Both the position numbers and the translations under genes were made by a program. DNA of 42,522 bases from contig JADHUC010000066.1 in NCBI GenBank assembly GCA_016784735.1, positions 1 through 42,522 of the forward strand, in the 5' to 3' direction. Numbering within the stretch: position 1 is the first letter of the stretch; each line of letters opens with the position of its first letter. The notes below the pieces were generated by a model that did no database searches, was not told where the DNA came from, and saw only the letters and a list, made by a program, of their open reading frames with translations. Source of the stretch: Pirellulaceae bacterium (GTDB lineage Bacteria; Planctomycetota; Planctomycetia; Pirellulales; Pirellulaceae). Shown piece after piece: positions 35,601 through 42,522 of the stretch.

Positions 35601-38600
35601 CCTGATTTGCCGGGCCGCCGGCTTGATCGAATACCGTCTTGCTGAAGGTGGTGCCGGGGATCGTCAACGTGATGTACTCAAAGGCCTGGTCCAGATCCGC
35701 GACAGCGGAAACGGTCAGTGACGCGTCGCCGATCGGCCGCAAGCCAGTGATGTCATATTCGAAGCGGATCTGCTCGGGAGTGAACACGCGGTTCTTCTCG
35801 GTGAGCGTCACGTCATAGGTGTGAGGCGGCTTCACATCGTTGAGGTCGAACTCCACCACATCGGTCGATCCGCCGCTCTCGCGAACCAGCACGGTGGGGG
35901 CGTCGTCGTCGTTTATCCGAACCAAGACCGGCGCCGTGAATGCATTGTTGAAGCCCTGTTTGACATACATGTAGCTAACGGAGACCTTGCCCGTGATCGG
36001 CCGAGGCGCGCCGGGGGTCGTGGGATCGCCATTTGGCTCTACAAAAGCAATCTTGTTGGACGCAACTTTGTAGTCCTCGCCGCTGACGAGCGAGGCTCCG
36101 TCATGTGTGACAACGACCGTCGCTGGGATCGGTTGGTGGCTGAGGCCAACAAACAGCACCGGGTCTTCATCTGGAATTGTTGCGAACGAATCCACTTGCG
36201 ATTCTGAAGAGTTGCCCCCATCGGCCACCGTGAACTCGATCAGGCTGGTATGGAAGCCTTCGCGGATCTGATCGTTGTCCGCCTTGACATGCACCAACTG
36301 CGGGACACTCCAGTTGCCAGCATTGAAGGTCAGGGGAGTCACCGAACGGCCATCCGTGCCGGAGGTGAGCCGCGTTCCCGTGGCCAGATCAAAGAGTTCG
36401 AGTTCCGTGTTGCCGGGAATTGCGTCAAAGGCCTGCCGCACGCTCAGGTCGACAGTCACCGTCGAGGTGGGCGCCTTGGTCAGGCGAACTCGGATCACGT
36501 CCTGCTCGCCCAGCGTGTCGCCATTGCCACCCTCGATCACCGCAGTGATGGACTCAGTGTCGCCCACAACGTCCGCCGCGTTGACGGTCGCGTCGTCGCT
36601 GGCGATGGCTTTGGTCTCGTCGATGTTCAGTCCCGGCAGATCATCATCCTTGATTTCGACTTCGACGCTGGGAACCGCCAGTCCGTCGTACCGTTCAATA
36701 CGGTAGATGCTCTGTCCGGGCACCGGATCGATGGTCCAGGGGCCGTTGATGATCAGCGACCGAGCCGGATCGCTCGGCAGATTGCCAAGAATCAACCGTT
36801 GCTGGCCCGCGCCTGGGCCGCCGACGATCTCTAACGCCGCCCCTCGCAGACCCTTGTCCGCCGTCGGGAAACCTGCCGCCGAGTCGGTGAACGTCGATCG
36901 TTTGTCGAGTGAGGCGGGGAAGTTCTTATCGGGCGCCAAGCCTGATGGGTTTTCGTTGAACGAGGTCATCGTGCCGACATAGGCATCGTCGATTCGCAGC
37001 AAATACGTGCTGCCTGGCACAGGAACCTTCAACTGCAGCGACAGCGTGCCGCCATCGGCAAAGTAGCTGTCAACTCTGGATGTCGTGTCATTCTGGCCTG
37101 CGGACGGAGTTACGACGACCCGGATGGTGCCGTCGGCCGCTGCCGCCTCATAGGCCGCCTTCTCGTACGTGAATTCATGGCTTCGCTGAGTTGGCCCCTC
37201 GTCGTTGAAGAGATCAAAACTCGGCACACCTTCAACGCTGATGGTCAGGAATTCGCCCGGTTGATCCAGATCCGACGTGGCGTCAAACAGCAGTGCCGCG
37301 TCTCCCGCAATCTCCTTTGCCGGAGCGGGGAAATCAAAGGTCAGCGAAGTATTGTCGTCCGCGTTCAGACCGGTCATCACGAGCGTGTCGCCATCCAGGC
37401 GAGTCGGCTTCGGCAGATCCGTCGGATCCCACGGTCGTTCAAGCAGAATATCGAAGCTGCCGCCATTTTTTGTGGCGTCAACAATCAGACGGCTTTGCCC
37501 TGCGCCGGTACCGCCAACGATCTCAATCCGTCGACCGAGGATTTCGTTGGGACTGAGCGTCACCGGATCCGGAATGGACATAGCGTTGGTGGAGACCACT
37601 ACGCCCTTTTTGCTGGGGGCGTCGCTTAGGTTATCGTCGCCTGTGAGCGTCAATGTCAATGGCGCCGCTGGGTTCAGAACGCCGATTCGATACGTGCCGT
37701 CGTTCGCGCCGCCGTTGCCCACACGGATCAACTGTCCCTCCTTGAACCCATCCGCCAGCCAACTGCCCGCGGATCGCACGATCGTGTCCGCGTTGCCAAC
37801 GTTATTGAACGCGATATCGGGCGCGCCCTGCATTGCGATAATCTCGTCCGCGCTGCCTTCCACACTGACGCTGCCCGCTTGGACCAGGTGATTGATGACG
37901 GCGTTGCGAACGCCCTCAAACGCATCGTCGTTGAAGTCGAACTCCGCGCCCTTGATAATGCCCGCGTTGTCGCCCAATTCAGGACGTGTGAACAGCGCCG
38001 CGCCATCAGTGACTTTGACGTCGTCCGCCTGCACGAACACGGTCTGCGGCAGGAACCAGTTGAACGGCGAGAATTTCAATGTCAGCGCCTGGCCGTTGGC
38101 CGTGGCGACGGACCCCGGCGCGTTGCTCGACAAGCGGAACGAAAGCGAACGCTTTTCGCGCTCCACCGGCGCAGGAATCGGGGCCAGCGCCTTGATAAAC
38201 ACGTCCGTGGTCGGCTTGCGAGTCAAGAACACCTCGTAGGAATCCCCGAAACCGCCCTCGGTGATGATCGTTGACCCGAGGCTCTCGCGAATCACCACTG
38301 CGGGCTCCTCGTTGTCCGCCACGTTGGCGGAGATGCCAAACACACTTTGGCCGTCAAACCGTGCGTCCGTGCTCTCCACTCCGTGAGCGACGATGCCGCT
38401 GTGACCCAGCAGATCGTTGCTGACCACGGGCGGCGTGTCGCCCGACATGTTGAACGTGTCGTTACCCTTGCCGCCGAAGATCTCCGTGATGAACGTCTCT
38501 TTGGTGCTCTGCACGAAGAACCGATCGTCACCTTCGGCGCCGTCCACGCGCAACGACTCGATATTGACAAAACGGATCGTCAGTCCGGCGCCAAAGACGC

Positions 38601-41600
38601 CGTCCTCGGTGATCACAAAATCGTCGCCAAACTCGGTGCCGATCACGACCAGGGTGTCCGTGCCGTCGCCACCGTTGATATTCACGGGGGCGTTGACCGC
38701 GTATTGCACCAGGTCGGCGCCGGCGCCGCCGGTGATGTCGGTGCGCTCCCGCTGCGGCTCCTGAGATCCAACCAGTGCGAACGCACGAACTTCGAATCGA
38801 TCGTCGCCCGCGTCGCCGTTAAGCGTCAGCTCGGCCTTGTTGTGGAATACAACGAAGACGTCGTTGTCCAACCCGCCGTTGATTGTCATCGGCGCGCTGA
38901 TGCCGTCCGACAGAAAGCCGCGAGTGGTCTCGATCGTCGCGAACTCGTCGTCCACCGACACGTTCGCAGCTTCGTTCGTCCGCTGCGTGCGGAACAACTG
39001 GCCGATTTGGAATCGATCCTCACCCAGCTCGCCGTTGATCGTGATCGCCGCCGAAGTATCGTCAATGGCGAACTCGTCATCTCCCAGTCCACCGTTGATC
39101 ACAATCTGCTCGACGCCGGTGTAGTTGATCCGCTCGACGTTCTCCGCGTCGTTGGTGGTGTTTGTGTTGTTCAATTCGGCGATCAACGCCACAAAGGCCA
39201 GGGAGCCATCGGTGTTGGCGCGGAGCAGGAATTGGTCGTCGAACACGGTGCCGCTGACGACAAACAGATCGTTGCCAACAAGGTTTCCGCTGTCCTGGAC
39301 GGTGATCAAGGACGAAGCATTGCCGCCTTGGAACGCCAGCAGGTAGGTGTCGCTGCCGTCCTGACCGTCCAGTAGGTCGGCCCCCTTGTTGCCGAAGATC
39401 GTGTCGTCGCCTTCGCCAGCTTTGACGATGTCGCTGCCCACACCGCCGTCGATCTGATCCCGTCCGCCGCCGCCGAAGATCTGATCCGGTTCGCCCTGGC
39501 CGAAAATCACATCGTCGCCGTCGTTGGCGCCGTCGTTCAGCTTCGTCGCGTCCGGAACCGACGGAGCATCTTGGAAGCGGAGCACGGTTCCCGTGTCGCC
39601 GAAGATGATGTCGGCGCCGGGGCCGCCAAAGATCTCGTCGGCACCAAATCCGCCCTGGATGATGTCGCCGCCGTCGCCGCCCAAGATTACGTCGTCGCCT
39701 GTGCCTCCGTCGATGTCATCGACGTCGCCGCCGGAAACTGCTATCGGTCGGAAGAAGCGGTAGTTGGCGTTGTTCCACACTTCGCCGCCGGCCAACGGCT
39801 TGGTCTCCAGCTCGGTTTCGCTGATGACCTTCGTGACGCGAACGAACGTCTTCTTCGTGGTCGTCGGGTTTTCGAACCGCACAAAGTTGCCAGCGAGAAT
39901 CCCGTCGGTGACAAAGGTCGCACCTGTGTCCACCAACTGCGTGGCGTCGCCGCTCGTGGCGGTTCCGGAATTCCCGACGTCGCTGAGCTTGCCACCATCG
40001 CCGAAGATCAGGTCGTTGCCTTCCAGGCCCATGATGTTGTCGGCGCCGCCGAGGCCGAAGATGATGTCGTTGTCACCACCGCCCACGAGCACATCGGGGC
40101 CGGCGGTGCCGACGATGATGTCATCGCCCCAGCCGCCGGCCACCGAATCGCCAGCCTCCGTGTCCGCCGCGTTCTCCGGATCGTCCAGGGCGTTCGCCTC
40201 CAACAGTTTAACGTTGGAGAATCGCTTGAACACAACGCCATTGTTGAAGAATACAGCACCGCCGCCGCTGAGGATCAGATCCGACCCCATCGCATGGCCG
40301 CCGTGGATCGTGTCTTTGCCGCCGCCGCCAAACAGGATGTCCTCGCCCGCCCCGCCGTCGATCAGGTCGCTGGCGTCGCTAGGATTGACGAGACCGCGAG
40401 CTACGGTGTCCGTCAACTCGCCGTCGTCGCCGAACACCAAGTCATCGCCGTCGCCGCCGTGGATCGTGTCTTTGCCAGGGCCGCCGTAGATCAGGTCCGA
40501 ACCGCCGCTGCCGACGATCGTGTCGTTGCCTACTCCGCCACGAATCGTCGAAAACTTGTTGTTGATTCCAGTGGCGGCGTCAGGCAAGATCACTCTGTCA
40601 TTGCCGACTCCCAAGCGGATGTCGAACAGCACGTTCCCGGCAGTAAATCCACTTAAGTCAAACACGTCATCGCCCACGCCGCCGTCGATGATGATCGTCT
40701 GTCCTTCCTTAACCTCGTAGGTGAGGAATTCCTGAGAATCGTCACCCAACGCACCGTTGGTGGAGCGGATCATCACCTCCACCTTTCCACCGGAAACGCT
40801 GCCGCTCTTGATCTCAAGACTCTCGCCGACATCAACCGCGTTGCCCAGCAGCCGTTGGCTGGCAAAGTCACCAGCGTGCACCAGCAGGTCCCCGTTTTCC
40901 AGTTCGCTGGCAAAAATCGGTGGGCGGAAGAAGTCGATCTCAAAGTCCAGCAGGGTCACCGGGCCGAAGATGGGAAAATCCTTGTCCACGGAGAAGAACC
41001 CAAAATCGATTATCAGGAAGGCCTTCAACAGCGCAGTGATCTCGCCCCGAACGTCGAAGATGGCCAGCGGCGCGAGCAGCTTCTCGGCCCCCGGCGCCAG
41101 CAGTTGATTCTCGACGTTGCCGATCAACTCGGTGATCCGGATCTTGCCATCCCCGTCGGGATCAAACAGATCGAATTCGATGGTGAATGCCAACTCCGCC
41201 TCGACGCCAGCTCGGGCGATGCCCAAGTTCAACTCCGCCGTGGCAAACAGCGAGGCGCCAAACACCAGCTCCGGATCGTCCACGCCGTTCAGCATGGGAC
41301 TGTCGTCGATGAAGAAACCCTCGAGGACGTAGAGCGGATTGCGGAAGTCCGTCTCCACAAACTTGCGGATCCCGAACGTGTCGAAGCCGACAGCCGAATC
41401 GAAACTCACATTCGTGCTGAGCCCGATCGAAATCCCCAGCGGGCCAAAGATCGAGAAGAACTGCGAGTATTCGAATTCCAGCACGAGCGGATTGATGTCA
41501 AACGCGACCAACGTTGCATCATCTCCCTGCAAGAGTCCGAAGATCTGGCTGGGATCGTTGAGGAACGGGAAACTGAACGTGCCGCTGTTCTTAATCAGGT

Positions 41601-42522
41601 CCGCGGCCTTCTTCTTGGCGCTCTTGTTCTTTTTCTTCTTCTCCGGATCCGTCTCGTCAGCGGGCTCCATCGCGTTGTCGACGGCGTTCTCGATGCCGCC
41701 CGCCGCCGTAATAGTATCCATCTTCTTCGTCGGGAGTTTCCCTGCCGAGTCGCCGTTGATCAACATGGCCGGGTCGAAGCCCGTCACGGTGTCGGTGGAA
41801 TCAAAGAAGGTCACTTCGCCGATCGGCAGCATTACCGTGCCGCCGTCCAAGGCGGCAATGTCGTTGATCAGTGTGATCACTTCCGCCACCTGCGTGATCA
41901 ATCGTGTGTCGACGTTGCCGTAGGCGCCCGCCAAGTCGATCCAGGTGAAGTCGAGGAATTCACCGATGATCGGGACCGGCGAGGTCATGAAATCGATGAT
42001 CGGCTGCAGCGGCGCGGTAAACTTGTTGACCTCTTCCACGATCGGGCCGACGACGTCCGAGATGAACTCGCCGAGGTCCAGATTGATGTTTTGGATCTTG
42101 ACGATCTCCAGACCCTCGGCAATCGCGTCGCCTGAAATCTGCGTGGCGCCGAATCGCTCGGTCGGTGGCGTGTTGATGCCCACGAATGTGCTAGCGCCCG
42201 CGCGGGTCGCAAGGTCAGCGCCGGCCGTTGTATCGCGAGTGCCCAGCTCCCACGAGAACGCGAACTCTCCGTGAATCGAGGGAAATCCGGAAGCAACGTC
42301 GCCGATCAAGTCGGGGCTAAGTCCCAACGTAATCCCCAACGCCGCGTCGGCGTTGGCTGCGATTCCGGCGAACAGCCCCAGCTTGCCCAATTCGGTGAAA
42401 GTCAATTTGGCGCCATCTTCGCCCAGACGCCCGGGAATGGTTGCCGTCGAAACGGCTTCCACGACCGCGCTGCCCGTTGTGGAGCCGCGTTCGTAAATGT
42501 CGACGGCAAACGTCGCGCCCAA
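26623..42522 (-). CDS. Giant surface protein with RTX-like calcium-binding repeats and C-terminal dockerin (5' end outside window)
   Basis: At least 5,299 codons, open at the right edge, so the true start lies outside. Order in the protein: a non-repetitive region (to about residue 640) with a basic stretch (EKKKKNKSAKKKAADL); RTX-like GGxGxDxLxGG blocks (about 650-1060); a long beta-sandwich region (about 1400-2500) with Calx-beta-like phrases (SYEVFLTRKPTTDV, SYEVVLTGAPTSDV); two E1_FCCH-like domains (about 2690-2850); more RTX blocks; a jelly-roll/MAM-like domain (about 3440-3590, SYEFQRTG ... FAFDDWFIDNVQ); a long series of GDDVIFGGxG units, two of them near-identical 130-residue repeats; and finally a dockerin pair. 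The composition is very acidic, suited to binding many calcium ions outside the cell. The role is probably adhesion, matrix or surface layer. Long antisense frames throughout are by-products of the GGD-rich code. Confidence 0.92.
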   Translation of the reverse strand: MGATFAVDIYERGSTTGSAVVEAVSTATIPGRLGEDGAKLTFTELGKLGLFAGIAANADAALGITLGLSPDLIGDVASGFPSIHGEFAFSWELGTRDTTAGADLATRAGASTFVGINTPPTERFGATQISGDAIAEGLEIVKIQNINLDLGEFISDVVGPIVEEVNKFTAPLQPIIDFMTSPVPIIGEFLDFTWIDLAGAYGNVDTRLITQVAEVITLINDIAALDGGTVMLPIGEVTFFDSTDTVTGFDPAMLINGDSAGKLPTKKMDTITAAGGIENAVDNAMEPADETDPEKKKKNKSAKKKAADLIKNSGTFSFPFLNDPSQIFGLLQGDDATLVAFDINPLVLEFEYSQFFSIFGPLGISIGLSTNVSFDSAVGFDTFGIRKFVETDFRNPLYVLEGFFIDDSPMLNGVDDPELVFGASLFATAELNLGIARAGVEAELAFTIEFDLFDPDGDGKIRITELIGNVENQLLAPGAEKLLAPLAIFDVRGEITALLKAFLIIDFGFFSVDKDFPIFGPVTLLDFEIDFFRPPIFASELENGDLLVHAGDFASQRLLGNAVDVGESLEIKSGSVSGGKVEVMIRSTNGALGDDSQEFLTYEVKEGQTIIIDGGVGDDVFDLSGFTAGNVLFDIRLGVGNDRVILPDAATGINNKFSTIRGGVGNDTIVGSGGSDLIYGGPGKDTIHGGDGDDLVFGDDGELTDTVARGLVNPSDASDLIDGGAGEDILFGGGGKDTIHGGHAMGSDLILSGGGAVFFNNGVVFKRFSNVKLLEANALDDPENAADTEAGDSVAGGWGDDIIVGTAGPDVLVGGGDNDIIFGLGGADNIMGLEGNDLIFGDGGKLSDVGNSGTATSGDATQLVDTGATFVTDGILAGNFVRFENPTTTKKTFVRVTKVISETELETKPLAGGEVWNNANYRFFRPIAVSGGDVDDIDGGTGDDVILGGDGGDIIQGGFGADEIFGGPGADIIFGDTGTVLRFQDAPSVPDATKLNDGANDGDDVIFGQGEPDQIFGGGGRDQIDGGVGSDIVKAGEGDDTIFGNKGADLLDGQDGSDTYLLAFQGGNASSLITVQDSGNLVGNDLFVVSGTVFDDQFLLRANTDGSLAFVALIAELNNTNTTNDAENVERINYTGVEQIVINGGLGDDEFAIDDTSAAITINGELGEDRFQIGQLFRTQRTNEAANVSVDDEFATIETTRGFLSDGISAPMTINGGLDNDVFVVFHNKAELTLNGDAGDDRFEVRAFALVGSQEPQRERTDITGGAGADLVQYAVNAPVNINGGDGTDTLVVIGTEFGDDFVITEDGVFGAGLTIRFVNIESLRVDGAEGDDRFFVQSTKETFITEIFGGKGNDTFNMSGDTPPVVSNDLLGHSGIVAHGVESTDARFDGQSVFGISANVADNEEPAVVIRESLGSTIITEGGFGDSYEVFLTRKPTTDVFIKALAPIPAPVEREKRSLSFRLSSNAPGSVATANGQALTLKFSPFNWFLPQTVFVQADDVKVTDGAALFTRPELGDNAGIIKGAEFDFNDDAFEGVRNAVINHLVQAGSVSVEGSADEIIAMQGAPDIAFNNVGNADTIVRSAGSWLADGFKEGQLIRVGNGGANDGTYRIGVLNPAAPLTLTLTGDDNLSDAPSKKGVVVSTNAMSIPDPVTLSPNEILGRRIEIVGGTGAGQSRLIVDATKNGGSFDILLERPWDPTDLPKPTRLDGDTLVMTGLNADDNTSLTFDFPAPAKEIAGDAALLFDATSDLDQPGEFLTISVEGVPSFDLFNDEGPTQRSHEFTYEKAAYEAAAADGTIRVVVTPSAGQNDTTSRVDSYFADGGTLSLQLKVPVPGSTYLLRIDDAYVGTMTSFNENPSGLAPDKNFPASLDKRSTFTDSAAGFPTADKGLRGAALEIVGGPGAGQQRLILGNLPSDPARSLIINGPWTIDPVPGQSIYRIERYDGLAVPSVEVEIKDDDLPGLNIDETKAIASDDATVNAADVVGDTESITAVIEGGNGDTLGEQDVIRVRLTKAPTSTVTVDLSVRQAFDAIPGNTELELFDLATGTRLTSGTDGRSVTPLTFNAGNWSVPQLVHVKADNDQIREGFHTSLIEFTVADGGNSSESQVDSFATIPDEDPVLFVGLSHQPIPATVVVTHDGASLVSGEDYKVASNKIAFVEPNGDPTTPGAPRPITGKVSVSYMYVKQGFNNAFTAPVLVRINDDDAPTVLVRESGGSTDVVEFDLNDVKPPHTYDVTLTEKNRVFTPEQIRFEYDITGLRPIGDASLTVSAVADLDQAFEYITLTIPGTTFSKTVFDQAGGPANQVRASVQQVVDVPVSVLNEARAANSTTLTILAKPSSEVNNFGPNSLTINNQFQVDPPTIFDFQTRGDVFSPNMLEFKFDVSGAGPIGDGVLYVFADADLDDPAEFIEFDFEDVKVDQRLFETGGLENQQVFGSIGLSFAELSGLAADGTISITATPSTEVDNLGPATSLKLFLVFDQAFNPKDSYEVVLTGAPTSDVTVTLTPEITKTSRTGGIAENTNKQVAIDSSDPRVQQLANGNLEATFSPSNWSDPIVVAVEAIDDSLVDGGDTKVFAPSPDVLSGILGPVFIEGGGGQGSLNLGDPVLLVGETNVKPSIGEVVAVDGTEIDVLTADLAKIIGAPPFEKLSTVADLVGQSVEVTDVDPPENLTHSAISQFRQIQSVRGSVETTRTLTITAATQAIPVVLTFDVPHQLQNDEKIFVSDVSGMVQLNDRTFTVNVVSATQVQLVGENGTGHGAFTNVASATISKVNSDLNITAATQANPVVVTFDMAHNYQVDSRIFIDNVEGMTELNGRSFDVMPVAGQPNQLILVDENGTAHGAYTMSGVAKSSTRLTVNEPFKLETGETESEIKGFAVTAESPNLFVDELTQIDVLFVHDGDSPADNSGVLTHNRLSGLGMGPDLVIGDQELPGGINYNDLEIVDIDLGGGNNTLTVLSTHTRADDPDTTDDESTYQTWTFVNTGDESNDILTGNLVGVGATSATLQGTFADGELAGRWLEVDGQTRRIISNFGASVNINPNNPFSPALTAGTEYRVVNGDRVLVSLQDDDVAMRTGAILAAENVNSEISKGPLVFKNTVTIDGAAPANGSLAGQQIKIFDNSVPPKVIATRDIVTNVGNVLTISRPLELPLPVGQDFVITHNRDGAFAVNTQSGNDIIDASASTLPIIAFGGLGSDHITTGTADDIVFGDRGRVDIFNEQGAIVTRLGDAPAPIEGTVTTAVTSSSLNTLRDNASRFTAPDSFAEDGTDDIGLIGLFVDVNDGEGFLQKPLLITDNTDATLTLADGFDESIELPGTNASNISKYRISTVPEDQTDGVVRAANLLITVGTTAAANDGDNHDDHIDTGDGADLVFGGAGGDVIIAGSARVENDIVIGDGGRVDHVTAGEDPTVAVSGDSSRFYGPTETLFVDTFPTGAFDPAKWAVTDADIDTLVVLNPPTAPNAARLNGQPDGSDHLESAPITLGGKSNAILSYEFQRTGAGNSPEFGDDLVLTYLDSTGTWQELQRHFGSGVDMTTFANVRVNLPGDALHDNFKFRFTNTGTAYPFFAFDDWFIDNVQLDATDFDIGQVFARTTEFASGGSDQIRAGGGDDVVFGGANTDYIDIDLNMQKLFNDTGDDVILGDNGSAAFVLDSTGKRVLSRIQTDTLGFGAGDFIFAAEGSDVVFGGDGGDVIDAGFGDFADVVVGDKGSALFDATGVLIDIRTTVPGTGGDDEILAGDGDDVIFGGFGMDFVNTDRAGNKVGSDNGADVIVGDNGFAEFDNAGGNSLLRRIETTDPEDGSDDLIFAANGSDVVLGGSGSDDIDGGDDDGRDVILGDNGSALFDAAGVLIDVRTTVPGTGGDDEILAGDGDDVIFAGFGMDFINTDRAGNKVGIDNGADVIVGDNGFAEFDNAGGSSLLRRIETTDPEDGSDDLIFAANGSDVVLGGSGADNIDGGDDDGRDVILGDNGRAFFTPTGVLILIHTTVPGIGGNDTIVSGNGPDIVFGGAADDSIDAGSDASGDAADDVVIGDNGQAEFTTSGVHLVIFSTDPLIGGKDQITTGGGRDVVIGGIDEDEIDGGADDDILLGDNGRVDYRVNDGDPLTLDVVESIDRLAGGADVIRGGDGKDVVFGGTAADDIHGGGNHDILLGDHGRYDLSLPYNQNFVSIFTRDADGGGSDTIHGDQGDDFILGQQGDDHLFGGADEDDITGGHNVLFGDDGNDTIDGGDEAEDTTGDQADVILGDNGVILRTVLDHLAWTWLRYPAPFADVIRKVERFDDIDFISGNDTIFGDLGADLLFGQRGDDILEGNGGDDELIGFLGNDTIRGGKGYDFMLGDVGSIHRDFAPDGKPRLNPNGSWHRDVVLEETANIVGSIDIDTTPLRNPDPDLAKKLMTTDLLVLAGGYKADGSKLLNQDNGAWDSQLLLIDVTPSNNDILEGGDQEDVMFGQRGNDTLRGGGANDLIFGDGATNTTAFPTEKPHIFSGIRLIGVQNNVPITLPQGGIVVIPQLTRGPEEMDLNSPFLFHKLEREIIPSPVRDFLEFPLNDRLERNDGSFLRVFASIVPDLVHHVDVLPGADTIDGGDGADRIAGDNATIYTPIISGLEVIDKVFEQTRTTLDVLSNGMRRLALDYDHYERQTTTVNRAHDIHIGEDTIEGGAGQDSIFGDEMLLIEDFVLGLPVQEAEFVDSARDVHGLLRDIQHLANDFEFVVFEAHYQVLAGQLAAAQGQSPVRRDPDYHDVYIGNDTITDQSGDNVIAGDQGITVKATLNGKQFEDIEQNSAFAGATWDAAKQSLTADNTQRTDALAQHQTAHHNLSQRQLTAAQKDVLPWDVDYELFMGNDSITGGTGDDLVMGDFALFVIPMLEKTPDAAGAVAANNWLSDLTGDLDKFITIGQHELDFDEVLKEYPHVVFGHRGGQAKEVAIHFGNDQLRGEGGDDMILGDGITLFTTMLGDSPNTRLVAVNPKMKIKGLLRQNYELDGLYTIDNNISDISDDVISGGPNNDALYGQDGDDRMNGDDGNDLVHGGGGSVDTVDGGTGNDDVRQVGRTEPKLENLKRLKDLFFRAWVAANVPTGLRVNAPNYVVGAEAEAVDDYKPSPWQNAANPHDVNADQLVTPIDALIVINDLNQNGTREVPDDNNLTGIYTDVSGDNTVTPLDVLAVINSLNRGVLTGEGEGIRGNLARATQTDPSADVIVPQDITMSSSIGFRYQADLTTDPTVPASPIDTQRQASQQAAARVEADGPDDQYDDTDRFGDGSLWDSLDLDGILADMAVDVAATPHDETAEDVIFRRLMG
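27010..27205 (-). other. Dockerin-type pair of EF-hand-like motifs in the giant protein
   Basis: The protein segment reads DVNADQLVTPIDALIVINDL, and 28 residues after the end of that stretch DVSGDNTVTPLDVLAVINSL. Each has the D-x-N/S-x-D-x-x-V-T-P-x-D calcium loop and following helix of a type I dockerin. In planctomycetes this pair is usual at the C-terminus of large exported proteins and may guide anchoring or sorting; no cohesin gene is seen here. Confidence 0.8.
30611..31390 (-). repeat. Two near-identical 390-bp tandem repeats inside the giant gene
   Basis: The unit begins at 30611 and again at 31001, and a third, diverged unit starts at 31391, giving a strict 390-bp (130-residue) period. 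The two copies differ at only a few bases, for example in the words around TTATCGCCCA/TTGTCGCCCA. Each unit encodes VILGDNGSALFDA-type, DDEILAGDGDDVIF, then VIVGDNGFAEFDNAGG and SDDLIFAANGSDVVLGGSG modules. The near-identity at the DNA level points to a recent duplication or ongoing gene conversion. Confidence 0.85.
33965..34445 (-). other. Two E1_FCCH-like (phage-tail type) domains inside the giant protein
   Basis: Two consecutive segments of about 75-80 residues share the pattern ITAATQA-x-PVV-x-TFD ... GM-x2-LN-x-R-x-F-x-V ... GT-x-HGA-[FY]-T. One reads ITAATQAIPVVLTFDVPHQL and the next ITAATQANPVVVTFDMAHNY. This is the pattern of the E1_FCCH domain, best known from phage tail and baseplate proteins. 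It is unusual to see it in a calcium-binding-repeat surface protein. Confidence 0.65.

Noticed and set aside
40855..42135. 426-codon + strand frame
   Set aside because: Antisense of the giant gene; no signal or domain.

Overview
The window looks like chromosomal DNA of a planctomycete, probably of the Pirellulales type. Evidence is the combination of an S1 sulfatase, tandem DUF1080 (3-keto-disaccharide hydrolase) domains, LamG proteins, a DUF1583 protein, two ECF sigma factors (one beside a Ser/Thr kinase that carries an anti-sigma-like zinc motif), a BlaI/BlaR1-type pair, and a giant surface protein with RTX-like calcium-binding repeats and a dockerin tail. Base composition is moderately GC-rich, codon use is similar throughout, and no tRNA, rRNA or CRISPR is visible.

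Layout. 1-1.06 kb: the end of a repeat protein built of 23-residue units, and a 50-residue secreted peptide. 1.06-9.7 kb: a polysaccharide-use block with a GH36-like alpha-galactosidase (+), a convergent LamG/glycosidase-like plus double-DUF1080 operon (-), and a Tat-exported metallophosphatase (+). 10.1-12.8 kb: an ECF sigma factor with a membrane anti-sigma-like partner and a short truncated relative of that partner (-). 12.9-13.9 kb: a repeat-rich stretch with three kinds of palindromic element, one of which ends an interrupted LamG gene. 13.9-16.03 kb: a BlaI repressor and M56 membrane peptidase pair behind two tandem operator-like dyads. 16.04-16.8 kb: decayed gene fragments. 16.8-21.94 kb: a minus-strand cluster in the order ECF sigma factor, Ser/Thr kinase with a DUF1583-like sensor domain, secreted DUF1583/beta-propeller protein, and a tiny membrane protein with a repeated GFLGFLG motif. 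22.1-24.8 kb: an SGNH-type lipoprotein and a sulfatase (+). 25.05-25.46 kb: the decayed 3' end of another calcium-binding-repeat gene. 25.46-26.5 kb: an outer-membrane beta-barrel (+). 26.6 kb to the right edge: one giant minus-strand gene of more than 5,299 codons, still open at the edge.

How the parts may work together. The first and fourth blocks look like secreted machinery for sulfated or galactose-containing polysaccharides. The 10-21.9 kb stretch carries three regulatory modules: sigma/anti-sigma, BlaI/M56 and sigma/kinase. The most distinctive module is the sigma/kinase cluster. The kinase carries on its outer side a domain that is also the N-terminal half of the secreted protein encoded next to it, which suggests that sensor and secreted partner recognise the same ligand or each other. 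This is inference from sequence only. The giant protein and the barrel protein are outer-surface components.
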